Shown: positions 1 to 9,562, numbered from the stretch's first letter. The stretch: 64,000 nt of DNA from Saprospiraceae bacterium (GCA_016706365.1 JADJJU010000009.1:1-64000), one strand, 5' to 3'. Translations and numbers: made by a program. Notes: a model not told the origin generated them from the sequence alone.

Positions 1-355
1 TTTTCCGCATTTGAGATAGAACTTTCATTAATTCAATGCATTCATTGTGAATGTCTTTTAGAGATTCTTCAGGCAAAATTGCAGATGCTATGAGTAAATC
101 CAGCCACATTTCTGTTTCATCCGCCTCTTCTACAACTATTGATAATTTGCTGAAAAATTCAGCTTTTGAACGAGCTCTCAGTGCAGCACGAAAATTGGCA
201 TACATTGAAGTTCCGGATTTTGTAATTTGATAATTGATTACTCTTCCGCGTTGGTGTTCAGGAATTTTTTCAGATAAAGATAGGATGGACAAAGAAAATA
301 CTCTTAGCCTTTCCCTCACACTAATTTTATACTCAATCCAATTATAATTCTCCAT
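1..355 (-). CDS. four helix bundle protein (S23-like), 3' end cut by window edge
   Basis: Reading the minus strand from the ATG at 355 gives an open frame of 118 codons running off the left edge. It begins MENYNWIEYKISVRERLRVF and carries the family core RVINYQITKSGTSMYANFRAA (about residues 40-60), followed by an acidic helix with VEEADETEMWLDLL. This is the pattern of the four-helix-bundle family first found as 23S rRNA intervening-sequence proteins (TIGR02436 type). Standalone chromosomal copies are common in Bacteroidota and their function is unknown. No rRNA is visible nearby, so this looks like a standalone copy. The family call rests on recognised motif order, not a search. Confidence 0.75.
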   Translation of the reverse strand, partial: MENYNWIEYKISVRERLRVFSLSILSLSEKIPEHQRGRVINYQITKSGTSMYANFRAALRARSKAEFFSKLSIVVEEADETEMWLDLLIASAILPEESLKDIHNECIELMKVLSQMRK

Positions 356-402
356 AACCTGCCATATCAATATTGGTGATAACTCTTTCAGCCTACAATC
401 TT

Positions 403-600
403 CCAAACTCCACAAAAATTCTCCACACCTCAATCCTCTCAATCTTCTCACACTCCAACCACGATCCCTCACTCTCACATCTATCTCCATCAATCTTCCC
501 ACACATATATCTCACACCCTTAACACTAACACCAATCTTTACCAATCTTCCCGCACCCAAAACCCTTAACTCTCCCCCCACACAACAATCTTTACTCCTC
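403..600. repeat. C/T-rich degenerate 9-mer tract A
   Basis: About 200 bases between the four-helix-bundle gene and the M16 gene are almost free of G on the plus strand. They are built from degenerate copies of TCAATCTTC and CCACAC-type words. Similar tracts lie at 2174-2334 and 12229-12476. Long open frames here are only by-products of the composition. The tract slightly overlaps the 3' end of the M16 gene. Confidence 0.6.
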
Positions 601-1849
601 CTCCGCATCTGCATCCGGACTACGTCTGTAATAAAGCACTGAAGCTTTCTCCGGAACAAACAATTCCCTCGCATAGGCCTGCAAATCTTCCGCTTGTATT
701 GATTGATACATGGCCACTTCCCGGTTAATGAGATCAGCGTCACCAAGAGACTCAAACAAGCTCAAGTTGATAGCTTTGGTCATCACATTACACTCCTGAA
801 ATGTGATTGTACTCTCTGTCTTGTTTTTGAGTTTTTGTAATTCATCATCAGAGATCAATGAATGATGTAGTTCCTGAAGTTCTTCCCAGATTGCAGCTTC
901 CGCCTGTTCATGAGTAACTCCAGAATTTAATCTTCCCTCTATGATGAAAATTCCGGGATCAGCATATCCAGTTATGTAAGCATCTATACTATTGAAAAGT
1001 TCTTTTTCCTTCTGTAGTCTCTGATACAACCTGCTGGAGCGGCCATTCGAAAGGACATCGGACAATAAATCAGTGGTGTAATACTCCGGCGACAATCGAT
1101 CAGACATTGGGAATGCCATATAAATAGCATCTGAAGGCACATTGCCCTCAATCACTAAATGTCGTTTTTCCGTTTGCGGAGCCTCTCTGGGCAAGTCTTT
1201 CTGATGTAATGGAGTGGATGGAATGTCTTCAAACCAGTACTGACATTTTTCCAAAGCCTCCTGAAAACCAATAGGACCTGCTATAGTCATTACCTGCATT
1301 GGCAGGTTGATAAAATGTTTTGTAAAATGTCTGAGCATCTTCCAGTGACTGAGCTAATATGCTCAGGAATCAATCGATAACAGGCCATCTGTATGGATGC
1401 TGCTTATAAACGAGAGCCGAAAGTAAATGCCATACATCACCATAGGGCTCGTTGAGACAGGTTTCCTTGAATTCCTCGATAACCACACTTTTTTGATTGT
1501 CCAGTTTTTTCTGAGTCAAATGTAAATCTGCCATTCGATCCGATTCCAGCCAAAGAGCAGTATCTATGTTTTCAGCAGGCATCATACAATGAAAGCTGGT
1601 GATATCATTATTAGTGAATGCATTGTTTTCACCACCTGCATTTTGAATGGGAGTATCAAAATCTTTTACATGTCGAGACCCACCAAACATCAGGTGCTCA
1701 AATAAATGAGCCAATCCTGTCTGCTCAGGATTTTCATTTCTGGAGCCGGTTTTATAAGTAATATTTACGGCAATAATAGGAGTGGAACGGTCTTCATGGA
1801 ATATCAGTGTCATTCCATTTTTGAGGACGTGTTTTTTGAATGGGATCAT
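592..1849 (-). CDS. M16 family zinc metallopeptidase (pitrilysin/insulinase-like), three frameshifts
   Basis: The composite gene encodes about 419 residues, normal for a single-chain bacterial M16 protein. The N-terminal part carries the inverted zinc motif HLFEH (about residues 48-52) and the downstream glutamate region VIEEFKE, then GDVWHLLSALVYKQHPYRWPVI. The frame breaks there (about 1373). Two further shifts near 1345 and 1292 are needed to read through IPEHISSVT, LEDAQTFYKTFYQPANA and VMTIAGPIGF into the intact C-terminal M16 domain. No signal peptide is visible, so it is probably cytoplasmic. A TACCTTTG element lies 4 bases before the ATG, hinting at a near-leaderless mRNA. Three indels within 90 bases could mean a decaying gene, but the flanking domains are intact, so sequence error is favoured. 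Confidence 0.8.
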
Positions 1850-1861
1850 AATACAAAGGTA

Positions 1862-1945
1862 GAATTTAGAAATTAGAATTTAGAAGGCAAAAGGAAAAAG
1901 GAAAAAGGCAAAAGGAAAAAGGAAAAAGGAAAAAGGCAAAGGAGG
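1862..1945. repeat. purine-rich AAGG/AAAAGG low-complexity tract
   Basis: Repeated AATTTAGA words are followed by alternating GGCAAAA and GGAAAAA words immediately upstream of the M16 gene. The tract ends at an AACAGCC heptamer (1957-1963), the same punctuation seen in the other intergenic repeat mosaics of this window. Confidence 0.6.
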
Positions 1946-2173
1946 GGAAAAGTCTGAACAGCCAAAGATTTTAGAAGTTGAGGAGTTTAATAAAAGTCAG
2001 TAGATCAGCCAATTAAAACGATTCAAAACATAACCCCATTTTGCAGCTGCTGTAGATACGTTGCAAGCAACATATTACCATGAGGGGAATATGCCTGTTT
2101 GAAGCAACCATTTAATCTGGAAATCGGTTAATCGTTACCTGTCATGAAAGTTGATGAGATACGGAGTTAAGAA
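1946..2173. other. gene-free intergenic stretch with a degenerate palindrome
   Basis: I see no gene here. It holds one AACAGCC heptamer (1957-1963) and, at 2052-2071, a GTAGATAC-GTTGC-AA-GCAAC half-preserved palindrome. This resembles a decayed copy of the GTAGAGAC...GTCTC palindromic repeat found better preserved at 55174-55207. Confidence 0.4.
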
Positions 2174-2334
2174 GTCTTAAACATCAATCCCATCAATCTT
2201 GCCACACCCTAAGCTCAAACTCCATTCTCAAACCTCAATCCTATCAATCTTTCCACACTCTAACACTAACCAATAGCTCAAACCATCAATCTTTTCAATC
2301 TTCCTAAATCTCAAGCAATCTTCTTACTTTAGGG
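2174..2334. repeat. C/T-rich degenerate 9-mer tract B
   Basis: The plus strand is a chain of CATCAATCTT, CCACAC and CTCAAAC words, closely resembling tract A (403-600) and tract C (12229-12476). It ends about 15 bases before the start of the transporter gene, so it occupies that gene's promoter and leader region. Confidence 0.6.
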
Positions 2335-2348
2335 CTCAAATTCAGAAT

Positions 2349-3167
2349 ATGCTCAATATTACAGGACAAAAGCCAATCAGACTATTTCTCATACTTGGCG
2401 CTATTTTTATTACCAATGCTTTGGTGGCAGAGTTCATCGGTGTGAAAATATTTTCCCTGGAAAAAACTTTGGGAATAAGTCCTTTGAATTTAAATATCCT
2501 TGGATTTGAAGGGCTTTCATTCAACCTGACAACAGGAGTGCTTCTCTGGCCCGTAGTTTTTGTAATGACTGATATCATTAACGAATACTTTGGAGTAAAG
2601 GGAGTAAGATTTTTATCCAATCTCGCTATTGTTTTAATTATTTATGCCTTCTTTATTGTTTTTATAGGTATTAGATTGACCCCCGCAGATTTTTGGCCCG
2701 AATCTCACATCAATCCGGGTCTTCCTCAGGCTGAACAGGATGCTATCCGCTCTAAAGTAAGTGATTATAATTATGCATTCCGCCTGGTATTTAATCAGGG
2801 ATTATGGATAATAATAGGATCATTAGTTGCATTTTTAGTTGGTCAGATCCTGGATGTTTTTATTTTCCATAAGATTAAAAAATGGACAGGTGAGAAAAAG
2901 ATTTGGTTGAGAGCAACCGGATCAACGCTTATATCTCAGCTCATCGATAGTTTTGTTGTTTTATTTATTGCATTCTATATTGGTGCTGATTGGAGTCTTA
3001 GTTTAGTATTGGCAATCGGATTAGTAAATTATTTTTATAAGTTTGCAATCGCAATTGCCCTGACTCCGGTCATTTATCTGGTGCATTATTTAATAGATTC
3101 TTTTCTGGGAGAGGAACTTTCAAATAAGCTTAAGCAGGAAGCGATGCGACAAAAAATTATAAATTAA
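2349..3167 (+). CDS. yhhQ: queuosine precursor transporter, YhhQ/QueT (VUT) family
   Basis: A 272-residue integral membrane protein with about six hydrophobic segments. It shows the family motifs TDIINEYFGVKGVR (about residues 76-89) and ATGSTLISQLIDSF (about residues 185-200). YhhQ-family carriers import 7-cyano-7-deazaguanine or related queuosine precursors for tRNA modification. It ends one base before the start of the following hydrolase gene, so the two are probably co-transcribed. I see no functional link between queuosine salvage and the hydrolase. The start at 2349 is the first ATG after the C/T-rich tract. Family membership is secure; the exact substrate is inferred from the family. 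Confidence 0.85.
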   Translation: MLNITGQKPIRLFLILGAIFITNALVAEFIGVKIFSLEKTLGISPLNLNILGFEGLSFNLTTGVLLWPVVFVMTDIINEYFGVKGVRFLSNLAIVLIIYAFFIVFIGIRLTPADFWPESHINPGLPQAEQDAIRSKVSDYNYAFRLVFNQGLWIIIGSLVAFLVGQILDVFIFHKIKKWTGEKKIWLRATGSTLISQLIDSFVVLFIAFYIGADWSLSLVLAIGLVNYFYKFAIAIALTPVIYLVHYLIDSFLGEELSNKLKQEAMRQKIIN

Positions 3168-3168
3168 T

Positions 3169-4140
3169 ATGGCATCCAGAGCTCTTCAAACGACACATCA
3201 TATCATGATGGTAAGGCCGGCAAATTTTGGATTCAATACTGAAACTGCAGAAAGCAATGCATTTCAAACATTTGATGATTCCGAGGATCCAGATTTTATA
3301 AAGGAAAAGGCAATTGTTGAGTTTGACACATTTGTCAACGATCTCAGAACAAGAGGTATAAAGGTACATGTCATTGACGATACGATCTCACCTGTAAAGC
3401 CCGATGCCGTTTTTCCCAATAACTGGATTACATTTCATGAGGATGGAAGCATTGTGACTTATCCCATGCAGGCTGAAGTCAGGAGACTTGAAAGAAGAGA
3501 TGATATTATTTATGAACTGAGTAAAGATTTTGAGCTGAGCAAGCGATTTTACATGGAGCAGGCTGAAAGATCAGATATCTTTTTGGAAGGTACCGGCAGC
3601 CTGATCCTGGACAGAGTTTATAAAATCGCTTATGCATGTCTCAGCCCCCGAACTGATAATTTCTTATTGAATACTTTTTGCGAAAACATGGGTTATCAAA
3701 AAGCAGTTTTTCATGCCGTTGATGGAGAAGGTAAACAAATATACCATACAAATGTGATGATGGCTCTGGGAGAGGATTTTGTTGTCATCTGCATGGATAG
3801 CATCCCGGATAGTCAGGAAAAAGAGGAACTGCTTTACATGTTTGAGAAGACCGGGAAGGAAGTCATACCGATATCTTTGGCTCAGATGAATTCATTTGCT
3901 GGCAATATGCTACAGGTCCGCAATGAAACCGGCGAAACATATCTGATCATGTCTGAACAGGCATTTAATGCTCTGAGAGCAGACCAAATTGAAACGATTC
4001 GTTCATTCACTCAGATTTTGCATGTCCCTATTTATACTATTGAAAAATACGGAGGTGGAAGTGCCAGATGCATGATGGCTGAGATATTTCTTCCTGAGAA
4101 GGAGAAGCCGGGTCAGGAGGAGATGAGGAGATGTAAATAG
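3169..4140 (+). CDS. ctlX: arginine deiminase-superfamily hydrolase, citrulline hydrolase CtlX-like
   Basis: A 323-residue guanidino-group-modifying enzyme of the penta-propeller superfamily (amidinotransferase/arginine deiminase). Conserved positions include D79 in KPDAVFPNNW, E140 in LEGTGSL, H193 in YHTNV and the probable catalytic C301 in GGGSARCMM. Overall length and motif spacing fit the branch named CtlX (citrulline utilisation hydrolase) rather than true arginine deiminase, which is longer. No carbamate kinase or ornithine transcarbamylase gene is nearby, arguing against an ADI pathway operon. The ATG lies one base after the transporter stop codon, so translation is likely coupled. 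Substrate is uncertain (citrulline, arginine or another guanidino or ureido compound). Confidence 0.75.
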   Translation: MASRALQTTHHIMMVRPANFGFNTETAESNAFQTFDDSEDPDFIKEKAIVEFDTFVNDLRTRGIKVHVIDDTISPVKPDAVFPNNWITFHEDGSIVTYPMQAEVRRLERRDDIIYELSKDFELSKRFYMEQAERSDIFLEGTGSLILDRVYKIAYACLSPRTDNFLLNTFCENMGYQKAVFHAVDGEGKQIYHTNVMMALGEDFVVICMDSIPDSQEKEELLYMFEKTGKEVIPISLAQMNSFAGNMLQVRNETGETYLIMSEQAFNALRADQIETIRSFTQILHVPIYTIEKYGGGSARCMMAEIFLPEKEKPGQEEMRRCK

Positions 4141-4146
4141 CCGGGG

Positions 4147-4200
4147 AACAGCCTCGTTAAAGCGGTGAAGCGTTTAATCGGAAACAGCCGTAAACAGCCT
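4147..4200. repeat. AACAGCC-punctuated intergenic repeat
   Basis: Three AACAGCC heptamers at 4147, 4183 and 4193 are separated by related short words (CTCGTTAAAG, TAAAGCG, CTCGGTAAGG, GGCGTTTAG). It sits just after the CtlX stop codon and about 150 bases before the hairpin array, the same order as at 54917-55409. Confidence 0.55.
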
Positions 4201-4351
4201 CGGTAAGGTGGAAAGACTTAGAGGCGTTTAGTCGGAAGCAGCATGAGATGGCATGCGCGTTGTGTGAATTGTCATTCGCCCTTTCTCCACATAGAATGTT
4301 AGATTAAAAATCAGGGATCGGTTAATTGGGTAATCGATCGCTCATTCGATA

Positions 4352-4468
4352 CGTCACCTCCGAAATAAATTGGTTGCAATGCAGCCAATTTATTTCAGAC
4401 GTCACTTTTCATGGCTTGTCCCATGAAAAACGTCACTTTTTCATTGCTCAGCAATGAAAAAAAGTCAC
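4352..4468. repeat. tandem hairpin array with (C)GTCAC spacers, copy 1
   Basis: Three consecutive perfect stem-loops are separated by GTCAC. Hairpin 1 pairs 4362-4373 with 4385-4396 (12 bp, with an inner TGC/GCA). Hairpin 2 pairs 4406-4414 with 4421-4429 (9 bp, loop CTTGTC). Hairpin 3 pairs 4437-4447 with 4451-4461 (11 bp, loop TCA). The spacers are CGTCAC at 4352-4357, 4400-4405 and 4431-4436, and GTCAC at 4464-4468. Stem sequences differ from one another while the spacer is kept. A related array is at 55295-55409. Function unknown; it lies between ctlX and the PhoD-like gene. Confidence 0.7.
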
Positions 4469-4539
4469 CCTTCAAACGGGCAATCCCCTTTAATCAAGTG
4501 AATTCGCAGAAGAAACCCAGCCAGAATTGATAATTACTT

Positions 4540-4547
4540 TACATTTG
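4540..4547 (+). promoter_or_regulatory. candidate Bacteroidota -7 element TACATTTG
   Basis: TACATTTG matches the TAnnTTTG consensus of the primary sigma factor in Bacteroidota and lies 52 bases before the phosphatase ATG. I see no well-spaced -33 TTG, so this is only a candidate. Confidence 0.35.
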
Positions 4548-4599
4548 AATACTTAGTTTGTGATCAATTTTCATTTCCTTCGGTTCAAATTCTAATTGT

Positions 4600-5927
4600 A
4601 TGAAACAGATATTGTTACTCCTTTTAATTCTGGGAACGTCCTTAATCGCAAATGCACAGAGAGAACAAATTCAATCGGGTCCAATGCTGGGATACTCTGA
4701 AATGCGGGAAGTAATGGTTTGGATACAGTTAAAATCTACATCAAAAGTCAGGCTGGTATATTGGCCCAAATCAAATGCGGGGATTAAATTGTACACGGAG
4801 GCACAGATTGCACTTCAGTCAGAATCCTATGTTGTAAAATTTATAGCTGATGATGTCGTGCCGGGGAATATTTATGGGTACGCCATTGAGATCGATGGAA
4901 AGGAATTAAAAACAGATTTTCTTCAGGAATTTCAAACTCAAAGTTTGTGGCAATGGAGAACTGATCCCCCGGCATTTTCATTTGTAGCGGGAAGTTGTTT
5001 TTATGTAAATGAAGAGCAGTATGACCGTCCGGGTAAGCCATATGGTGGAGGATTTGAGATTTTTAATGCAATTCAAAATAAAAAGCCCGGATTCATGGTA
5101 TGGCTGGGTGACAATATATACCTGAGGGAAGTAGACTGGATGACATCCAGCGGATTTGAGAAAAGATACACACATACAAGATCTTTGCCGGAGTTGCAGC
5201 CATTATTAGCAAATGTACATCATTATGCAATATGGGATGATCATGATTTTGGACCCAATAATAGTGATCGCGGATTTAAGAATAAAGGCATGGCAAAATC
5301 TTATTTTGATCGATTTTGGGCCAATCCACCTTTCAGTGCTGAAGTGGGGGCGGTATTACAAATCAATTTCAATGGGCTGATTGTGATTTTTTCCTGTTGG
5401 ATGATCGATTCAATAAAACACCCAATGAAAGGAAATCAGATCAACGGGAGGTGCTTGGCAAAACTCAGCTGGAGTGGGTAAAAGATGCACTTGCATCAAG
5501 TTTTGCGCCTTTTAAATTTGTTTGTGTTGGATCTATGTTTTTGTCTGCTTCTGAAGAAAAGGAAAACTTCGTTCTGGCAGCACCGGATGAAAGACAAGAC
5601 TTGATTCAATTTATTCAGGACAATGAAATTAAAGGCGTTATATTTTTGACGGGGGATAGACATTTCACTGAATTGAGTCTAATCCAGGCAGCTGGCAAAG
5701 TTCCAATCTATGATTTAACAACCTCGCCATTGACATCGGGATCAGCTTCTTCTCAATACGATACTGAAAAAAATGCGCATCGGGTGGAAGGAACAGTAGT
5801 TCGGGAAAAAAACTTTGCTTACATTAGCGTTGAGGGCCCAAGGAAAGAAAGAGTTTTAAGTATGAATATTTGCAACACCCAGGGGGATATTTTATGGAGC
5901 CGGACCATTAAGGCTTCTGATTTTTAA
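4600..5927 (+). CDS. PhoD-like alkaline phosphatase/phosphodiesterase, one frameshift
   Basis: The composite protein is about 442 residues with a Sec signal peptide (MKQILLLLLILGTSLIANAQ). PhoD-like metallophosphatase motifs follow: AGSCFY, MVWLGDNIY, HHYAIWDDHDFGPNN, then after the break LDDRFN and LTGDRHFTEL. The frame is lost at the G5 run 5346-5350. One extra G restores GGITNQFQWADCDFFLLDDRFN, typical of the family. The product should be periplasmic or outer-membrane associated and release phosphate from phosphomono- or diesters. Neighbours are unrelated by function, so it looks monocistronic. I treat the break as a homopolymer indel, not a true pseudogene. Confidence 0.8.
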
Positions 5928-6064
5928 GGATGTACATATAATCCGGTATCTTGACTTATGCACTCTCTGTGCAATTTTGACATAATCTTTAGTCCTATTC
6001 AACAAGCGTAACGATGTGTATTAGAATATAGTATTGAATTTAATACATATTTGATAGGAAATTC

Positions 6065-6095
6065 TTGTCATATAGGAATATAACATATACATTTG
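6065..6095 (+). promoter_or_regulatory. candidate promoter of the TonB-dependent receptor gene
   Basis: TTG at 6065-6067 and TACATTTG at 6088-6095 are separated by 20 bases, fitting the Bacteroidota -33/-7 architecture. Transcription would begin near 6101, giving a leader of about 105 bases before the ATG at 6208. The rest of the 5928-6207 gap is A/T-rich with no gene. Confidence 0.5.
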
Positions 6096-6207
6096 ACTTC
6101 AATATAATAGAGGTCGACTTAATATAAATTAATATTAAGATAATATTAGAATTTAGTTTCCTTCACCCAATGTGCAGTTATTTGCACCAAATTTAAAAGC
6201 GTTATCT

Positions 6208-9200
6208 ATGAAAAGCAGAATTTTACTTTTTGCAGTTTTATTACTTGGGACAATGTTCCAGGTACAGGCACAGGTTACTTCGAGTAATATGTCCGGTACA
6301 GTAAAAGACAATAATGGCGAACCTTTAGTAGGTGCTATTATTGAGGCAAAGCATTTACCATCAGGTACTGTTTATATTGCAGCTGCCCAAAATGATGGAA
6401 GGTATGCAATATCTAATATGAGAGTAGGGGGGCCTTATGAAATTACTACTTCATTTGTAGGTTTCAAAAGTGATCCGGTTCAGAATGTATTTCTATCTCT
6501 GGGTGAAATATATGCCTTAAACCTGAGCATGGTGGATGCAAGCATTGACCTTGGAGTAGTTGAGATTGTTGCTATCAATGATCCCAACCTTACTTCACAA
6601 AAAACAGGTGCTTCCAAAAACCTTTCTTCGAGACAGTTGAATACATTGCCTACGATTTCAAGAAGTATTAATGATTTTACCAGATTATCTCCTCAAGCAG
6701 GTAATGGTGGATCATTTGCAGGTAGAGATGGCCGTTATAATAATATCACTATTGACGGTGCAAATTTTAATAATAACTTTGGTTTAAGTTCTTCCGGTCT
6801 CCCAGGTGGTGATGCACAACCAATTTCCCTGGATGCAATTGAAGAGGTTCAGGTGAATATTGCACCTTATGATGTAAGACAATCTAACTTTACAGGTGCA
6901 GGTATTAATGCAGTTACAAGAAGCGGTAACAACACTTTAAGCGGCTCAGTATATGCATTTTACAGAGACCAGTCATTCAACGGTCGCAAAGTGGGAGAAG
7001 ATACATTACAAACTGCTGCTAAAACTACCAGTACTGTATTTGGTGCAAGACTTGGTGGTCCAATCATCAAGGATAAGTTATTCTTCTTTATCAATGGTGA
7101 GTATGAGAATACTACTTTTCCGGGTATAGCATTCAGACCTAGCACTGATGGAAGCACAGGAACGGATATCTCCAGAACTACTGTAGCAGACATGCAACGG
7201 GTATCTGATTTCCTGGGCACTACTTATAATTACAATCCAGGAAGAATTTCTGATTATGCAAATAATTTTAATACTAAAAATTATAAAGCATTAGCCAGAC
7301 TTGACTGGAATATCAGCAATTCCCATAAGTTTACTATCAGGTACAATGAAGTGGTTTCTTCTAATGACCAGACAGTTAATGCGACTTCTGCTCCTAACCC
7401 ACGTGCTGCGTCAAGCAGAATTTCACTAAATTCTTTTGCATTTGAAAATGCAAATTATGGGTTTGAAAATAGTGTAAGATCAATTACAGCTGAATTAAAC
7501 AGTACTTTGATGGGTGGTAAGGCTGCGAATCAAATCTTAGTGACTGGGACAAGAATTCAGGATAAAAGAACAAGTAACAGTGATATTTTCCCATTTGTTG
7601 ATATTTGGGAAGGAGGAGATGCTTATATGTCATTGGGTTACGAGTTATTTTCTTTTAAAAATGATGTACTAAATGACGTCTTAACTATCACAGAAAACTT
7701 TACCTATTTTATGGGTAAGCATACAATTACGGCGGGTCTTAATTTTGACTTTATGACATTTGGTAATAGCTTTAGAAGATATGGAACCAGCTACTACAGA
7801 TTTAATTCAGTAGATGACTTCATTAATGGAAGTTTACCTACAGCTTTCGGTCTTACTTATTCCTTACTACCAAATGGGGAAGAGCCATATGCTGAGTTGA
7901 AATTTGGATTAGGCGGTCTTTATGTTCAGGATGAATACTTTGTTAATCCAAACTTTAAATTAACATTGGGTTTGAGGGTTGATCAACCATTTTTCCTTGA
8001 GAAAACTCTTGTAAACCCGGCAGTGGAAGCACTCACGTTCAGAGATCCTGATGGAAATAATGAAAAAATAGTTATGTCCTGGCCAAATGCGAAACCATTA
8101 TTTTCGCCAAGGGTAGGTTTTAATTATGATGTGAAGGGCGACAGAAGCCTTCAAGTGAGAGGTGGAACGGGTATTTTTACAGGCCGTCTTCCTTGGGTTT
8201 GGTTTACAAACCTTCCTACCAACTCTGGTATGCTACAAAATACAGTTGAGGTGACGAATGCCCAAACGATCGCAGATTTGGGATTGAATTTTAATTCAAA
8301 TCCTGCAGCGCATGTATCAAAATTCCCTCAAAATGCAGGTGAGAGTGCTCCCGGGTCTATTGCTGCAATCGACCAGGATTTCAAAATGCCGCAAGTTTGG
8401 AGAACAAATTTAGGTTTTGACGTTAAACTTCCATTCAGTACTGTGCTAACACTTGAAGGTATATACACTAAAGATTTAGTAGCAATTTATCAGAGAAATT
8501 CTAACCAAGCAGCACCGATAGGAAATTTGTCAGGATCTGACACGAGACCATTATTTGCAGCAACTTCAGCTGAGCGCAGAGTAAATTCTGGTATCTCCGA
8601 AGCGATGATTCTGGATAACACAGATCAGGGTAGTTCATATGCATTTACAATAGGGTTGGAAAGACCATTTGTAAGAGGCTTGTCCGGGTCTTTGGCTTAT
8701 ACATACATGGCTGCATTTGATATATCAGGTAACCCGGGTTCACAAGCTGCATCAGCATGGACCAATAACCTGGCAGTCAGAGGTCAAAATGATCTTGATC
8801 TTACTGTCTCTGAATTTGCAGTACCTCACAGAGTCGTGGGTGCTTTGACATATTCTGTTGAGTATTTGAAAAATTTGGCAACTACATTCAATCTTGTATA
8901 TGTAGGAGCTTCTCCTAATAGATATTCTTACAGAACTACCAATGATTTAAACAGAGATGGAAACAACGCAGATCTGATTTATATCCCTGCAAATCCTTCT
9001 GAAATTCGTTTTGTTGACGTGGTTTCAAGCGGAAATGTCCTGTTTACTGCTCAGCAGCAATCAGATGCATTTTTTGCATACATTGCTCAGGATGATTACT
9101 TAAGTGCTAATCAGGGTAAGTATGCAGAAAGAAATGGTGCTACCCTGCCATTCTACCACAGATTTGATTTTAGCATTCAGCAAGATCTATTTGCTAATAT

Positions 9201-9459
9201 AGGAGGAAGAAGAAATACTCTTAGAATAAGCTTTGACATCCTGAACGTTGGAAATATGATTAATTCAGATTGGGGAATCAGAAAAATTACCAATTACAAT
9301 AACGGGGCCATCCTGGAAGTTGCAAGTATTGGCGCTGACAATCAGCCTAATTATCGTATGGCAAGAGTAAGTGGTGCTTTGGCCACTGAAACTTATAGAA
9401 ATTTAATTGCTTCAACTTCGACATGGGGTGCTCAGGTTGGATTGAGATATATGTTCTAA
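6208..9459 (+). CDS. Oar-like TonB-dependent outer membrane receptor with carboxypeptidase-regulatory-like domain
   Basis: The ATG at 6208 is preferred over one at 6172 because it starts a clean signal peptide (MKSRILLFAVLLLGTMFQVQAQ), giving 1083 residues. The order is signal peptide, CarboxypepD_reg-like beta-sandwich (about residues 28-110, SGTVKDNNGEPLVGA), plug domain (DGANFNNNFGLSSSG, AIEEVQVNIAPYDVRQSNFTGAGINAVTRSG), then a long beta-barrel ending in the aromatic terminus LRYMF. The plug signature VRQSNFTGAGINAVTRSG is typical of Oar-type receptors. No SusD-like partner lies next to it, so it is not a classic polysaccharide-utilisation pair. Substrate unknown. It has its own promoter candidate and a terminator. 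Confidence 0.88.
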   Translation: MKSRILLFAVLLLGTMFQVQAQVTSSNMSGTVKDNNGEPLVGAIIEAKHLPSGTVYIAAAQNDGRYAISNMRVGGPYEITTSFVGFKSDPVQNVFLSLGEIYALNLSMVDASIDLGVVEIVAINDPNLTSQKTGASKNLSSRQLNTLPTISRSINDFTRLSPQAGNGGSFAGRDGRYNNITIDGANFNNNFGLSSSGLPGGDAQPISLDAIEEVQVNIAPYDVRQSNFTGAGINAVTRSGNNTLSGSVYAFYRDQSFNGRKVGEDTLQTAAKTTSTVFGARLGGPIIKDKLFFFINGEYENTTFPGIAFRPSTDGSTGTDISRTTVADMQRVSDFLGTTYNYNPGRISDYANNFNTKNYKALARLDWNISNSHKFTIRYNEVVSSNDQTVNATSAPNPRAASSRISLNSFAFENANYGFENSVRSITAELNSTLMGGKAANQILVTGTRIQDKRTSNSDIFPFVDIWEGGDAYMSLGYELFSFKNDVLNDVLTITENFTYFMGKHTITAGLNFDFMTFGNSFRRYGTSYYRFNSVDDFINGSLPTAFGLTYSLLPNGEEPYAELKFGLGGLYVQDEYFVNPNFKLTLGLRVDQPFFLEKTLVNPAVEALTFRDPDGNNEKIVMSWPNAKPLFSPRVGFNYDVKGDRSLQVRGGTGIFTGRLPWVWFTNLPTNSGMLQNTVEVTNAQTIADLGLNFNSNPAAHVSKFPQNAGESAPGSIAAIDQDFKMPQVWRTNLGFDVKLPFSTVLTLEGIYTKDLVAIYQRNSNQAAPIGNLSGSDTRPLFAATSAERRVNSGISEAMILDNTDQGSSYAFTIGLERPFVRGLSGSLAYTYMAAFDISGNPGSQAASAWTNNLAVRGQNDLDLTVSEFAVPHRVVGALTYSVEYLKNLATTFNLVYVGASPNRYSYRTTNDLNRDGNNADLIYIPANPSEIRFVDVVSSGNVLFTAQQQSDAFFAYIAQDDYLSANQGKYAERNGATLPFYHRFDFSIQQDLFANIGGRRNTLRISFDILNVGNMINSDWGIRKITNYNNGAILEVASIGADNQPNYRMARVSGALATETYRNLIASTSTWGAQVGLRYMF

Positions 9460-9496
9460 CTATATAGCTAATTAAATTTAACCCTTAAATAAAGAA

Positions 9497-9530
9497 AGTA
9501 AGTCGCTAATGTGGCTTACTTTTTTTATTT
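9497..9530 (+). terminator. rho-independent terminator after the TonB receptor gene
   Basis: The 8-bp stem AGTAAGTC (9497-9504) / GGCTTACT (9513-9520), including one G-T pair, is followed by a run of T from 9520. Confidence 0.8.
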
Positions 9531-9562
9531 TTAGATCGTAATTGTTTTAAATAAACCTAGCT

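Noticed and set aside
1..355. 23S rRNA intervening-sequence context for the four-helix-bundle gene
   Set aside because: No rRNA sequence is visible on its available flank, so it is treated as a standalone chromosomal copy.
373..755. Overlapping open frames on both strands in the C/T-rich tract and M16 3' end
   Set aside because: They arise from low-complexity pyrimidine DNA and antisense of the M16 gene; composition is not protein-like (Ser/Pro/Thr/His words).
3157..3369. Minus-strand frame antisense to the transporter/hydrolase junction
   Set aside because: Pure antisense shadow of well-supported coding sequence with no upstream signals.
4352..4468. Hairpin array as a CRISPR array
   Set aside because: Repeat units are unequal, the palindromic parts vary while the constant part is only 5-6 bases, and no cas genes are present.
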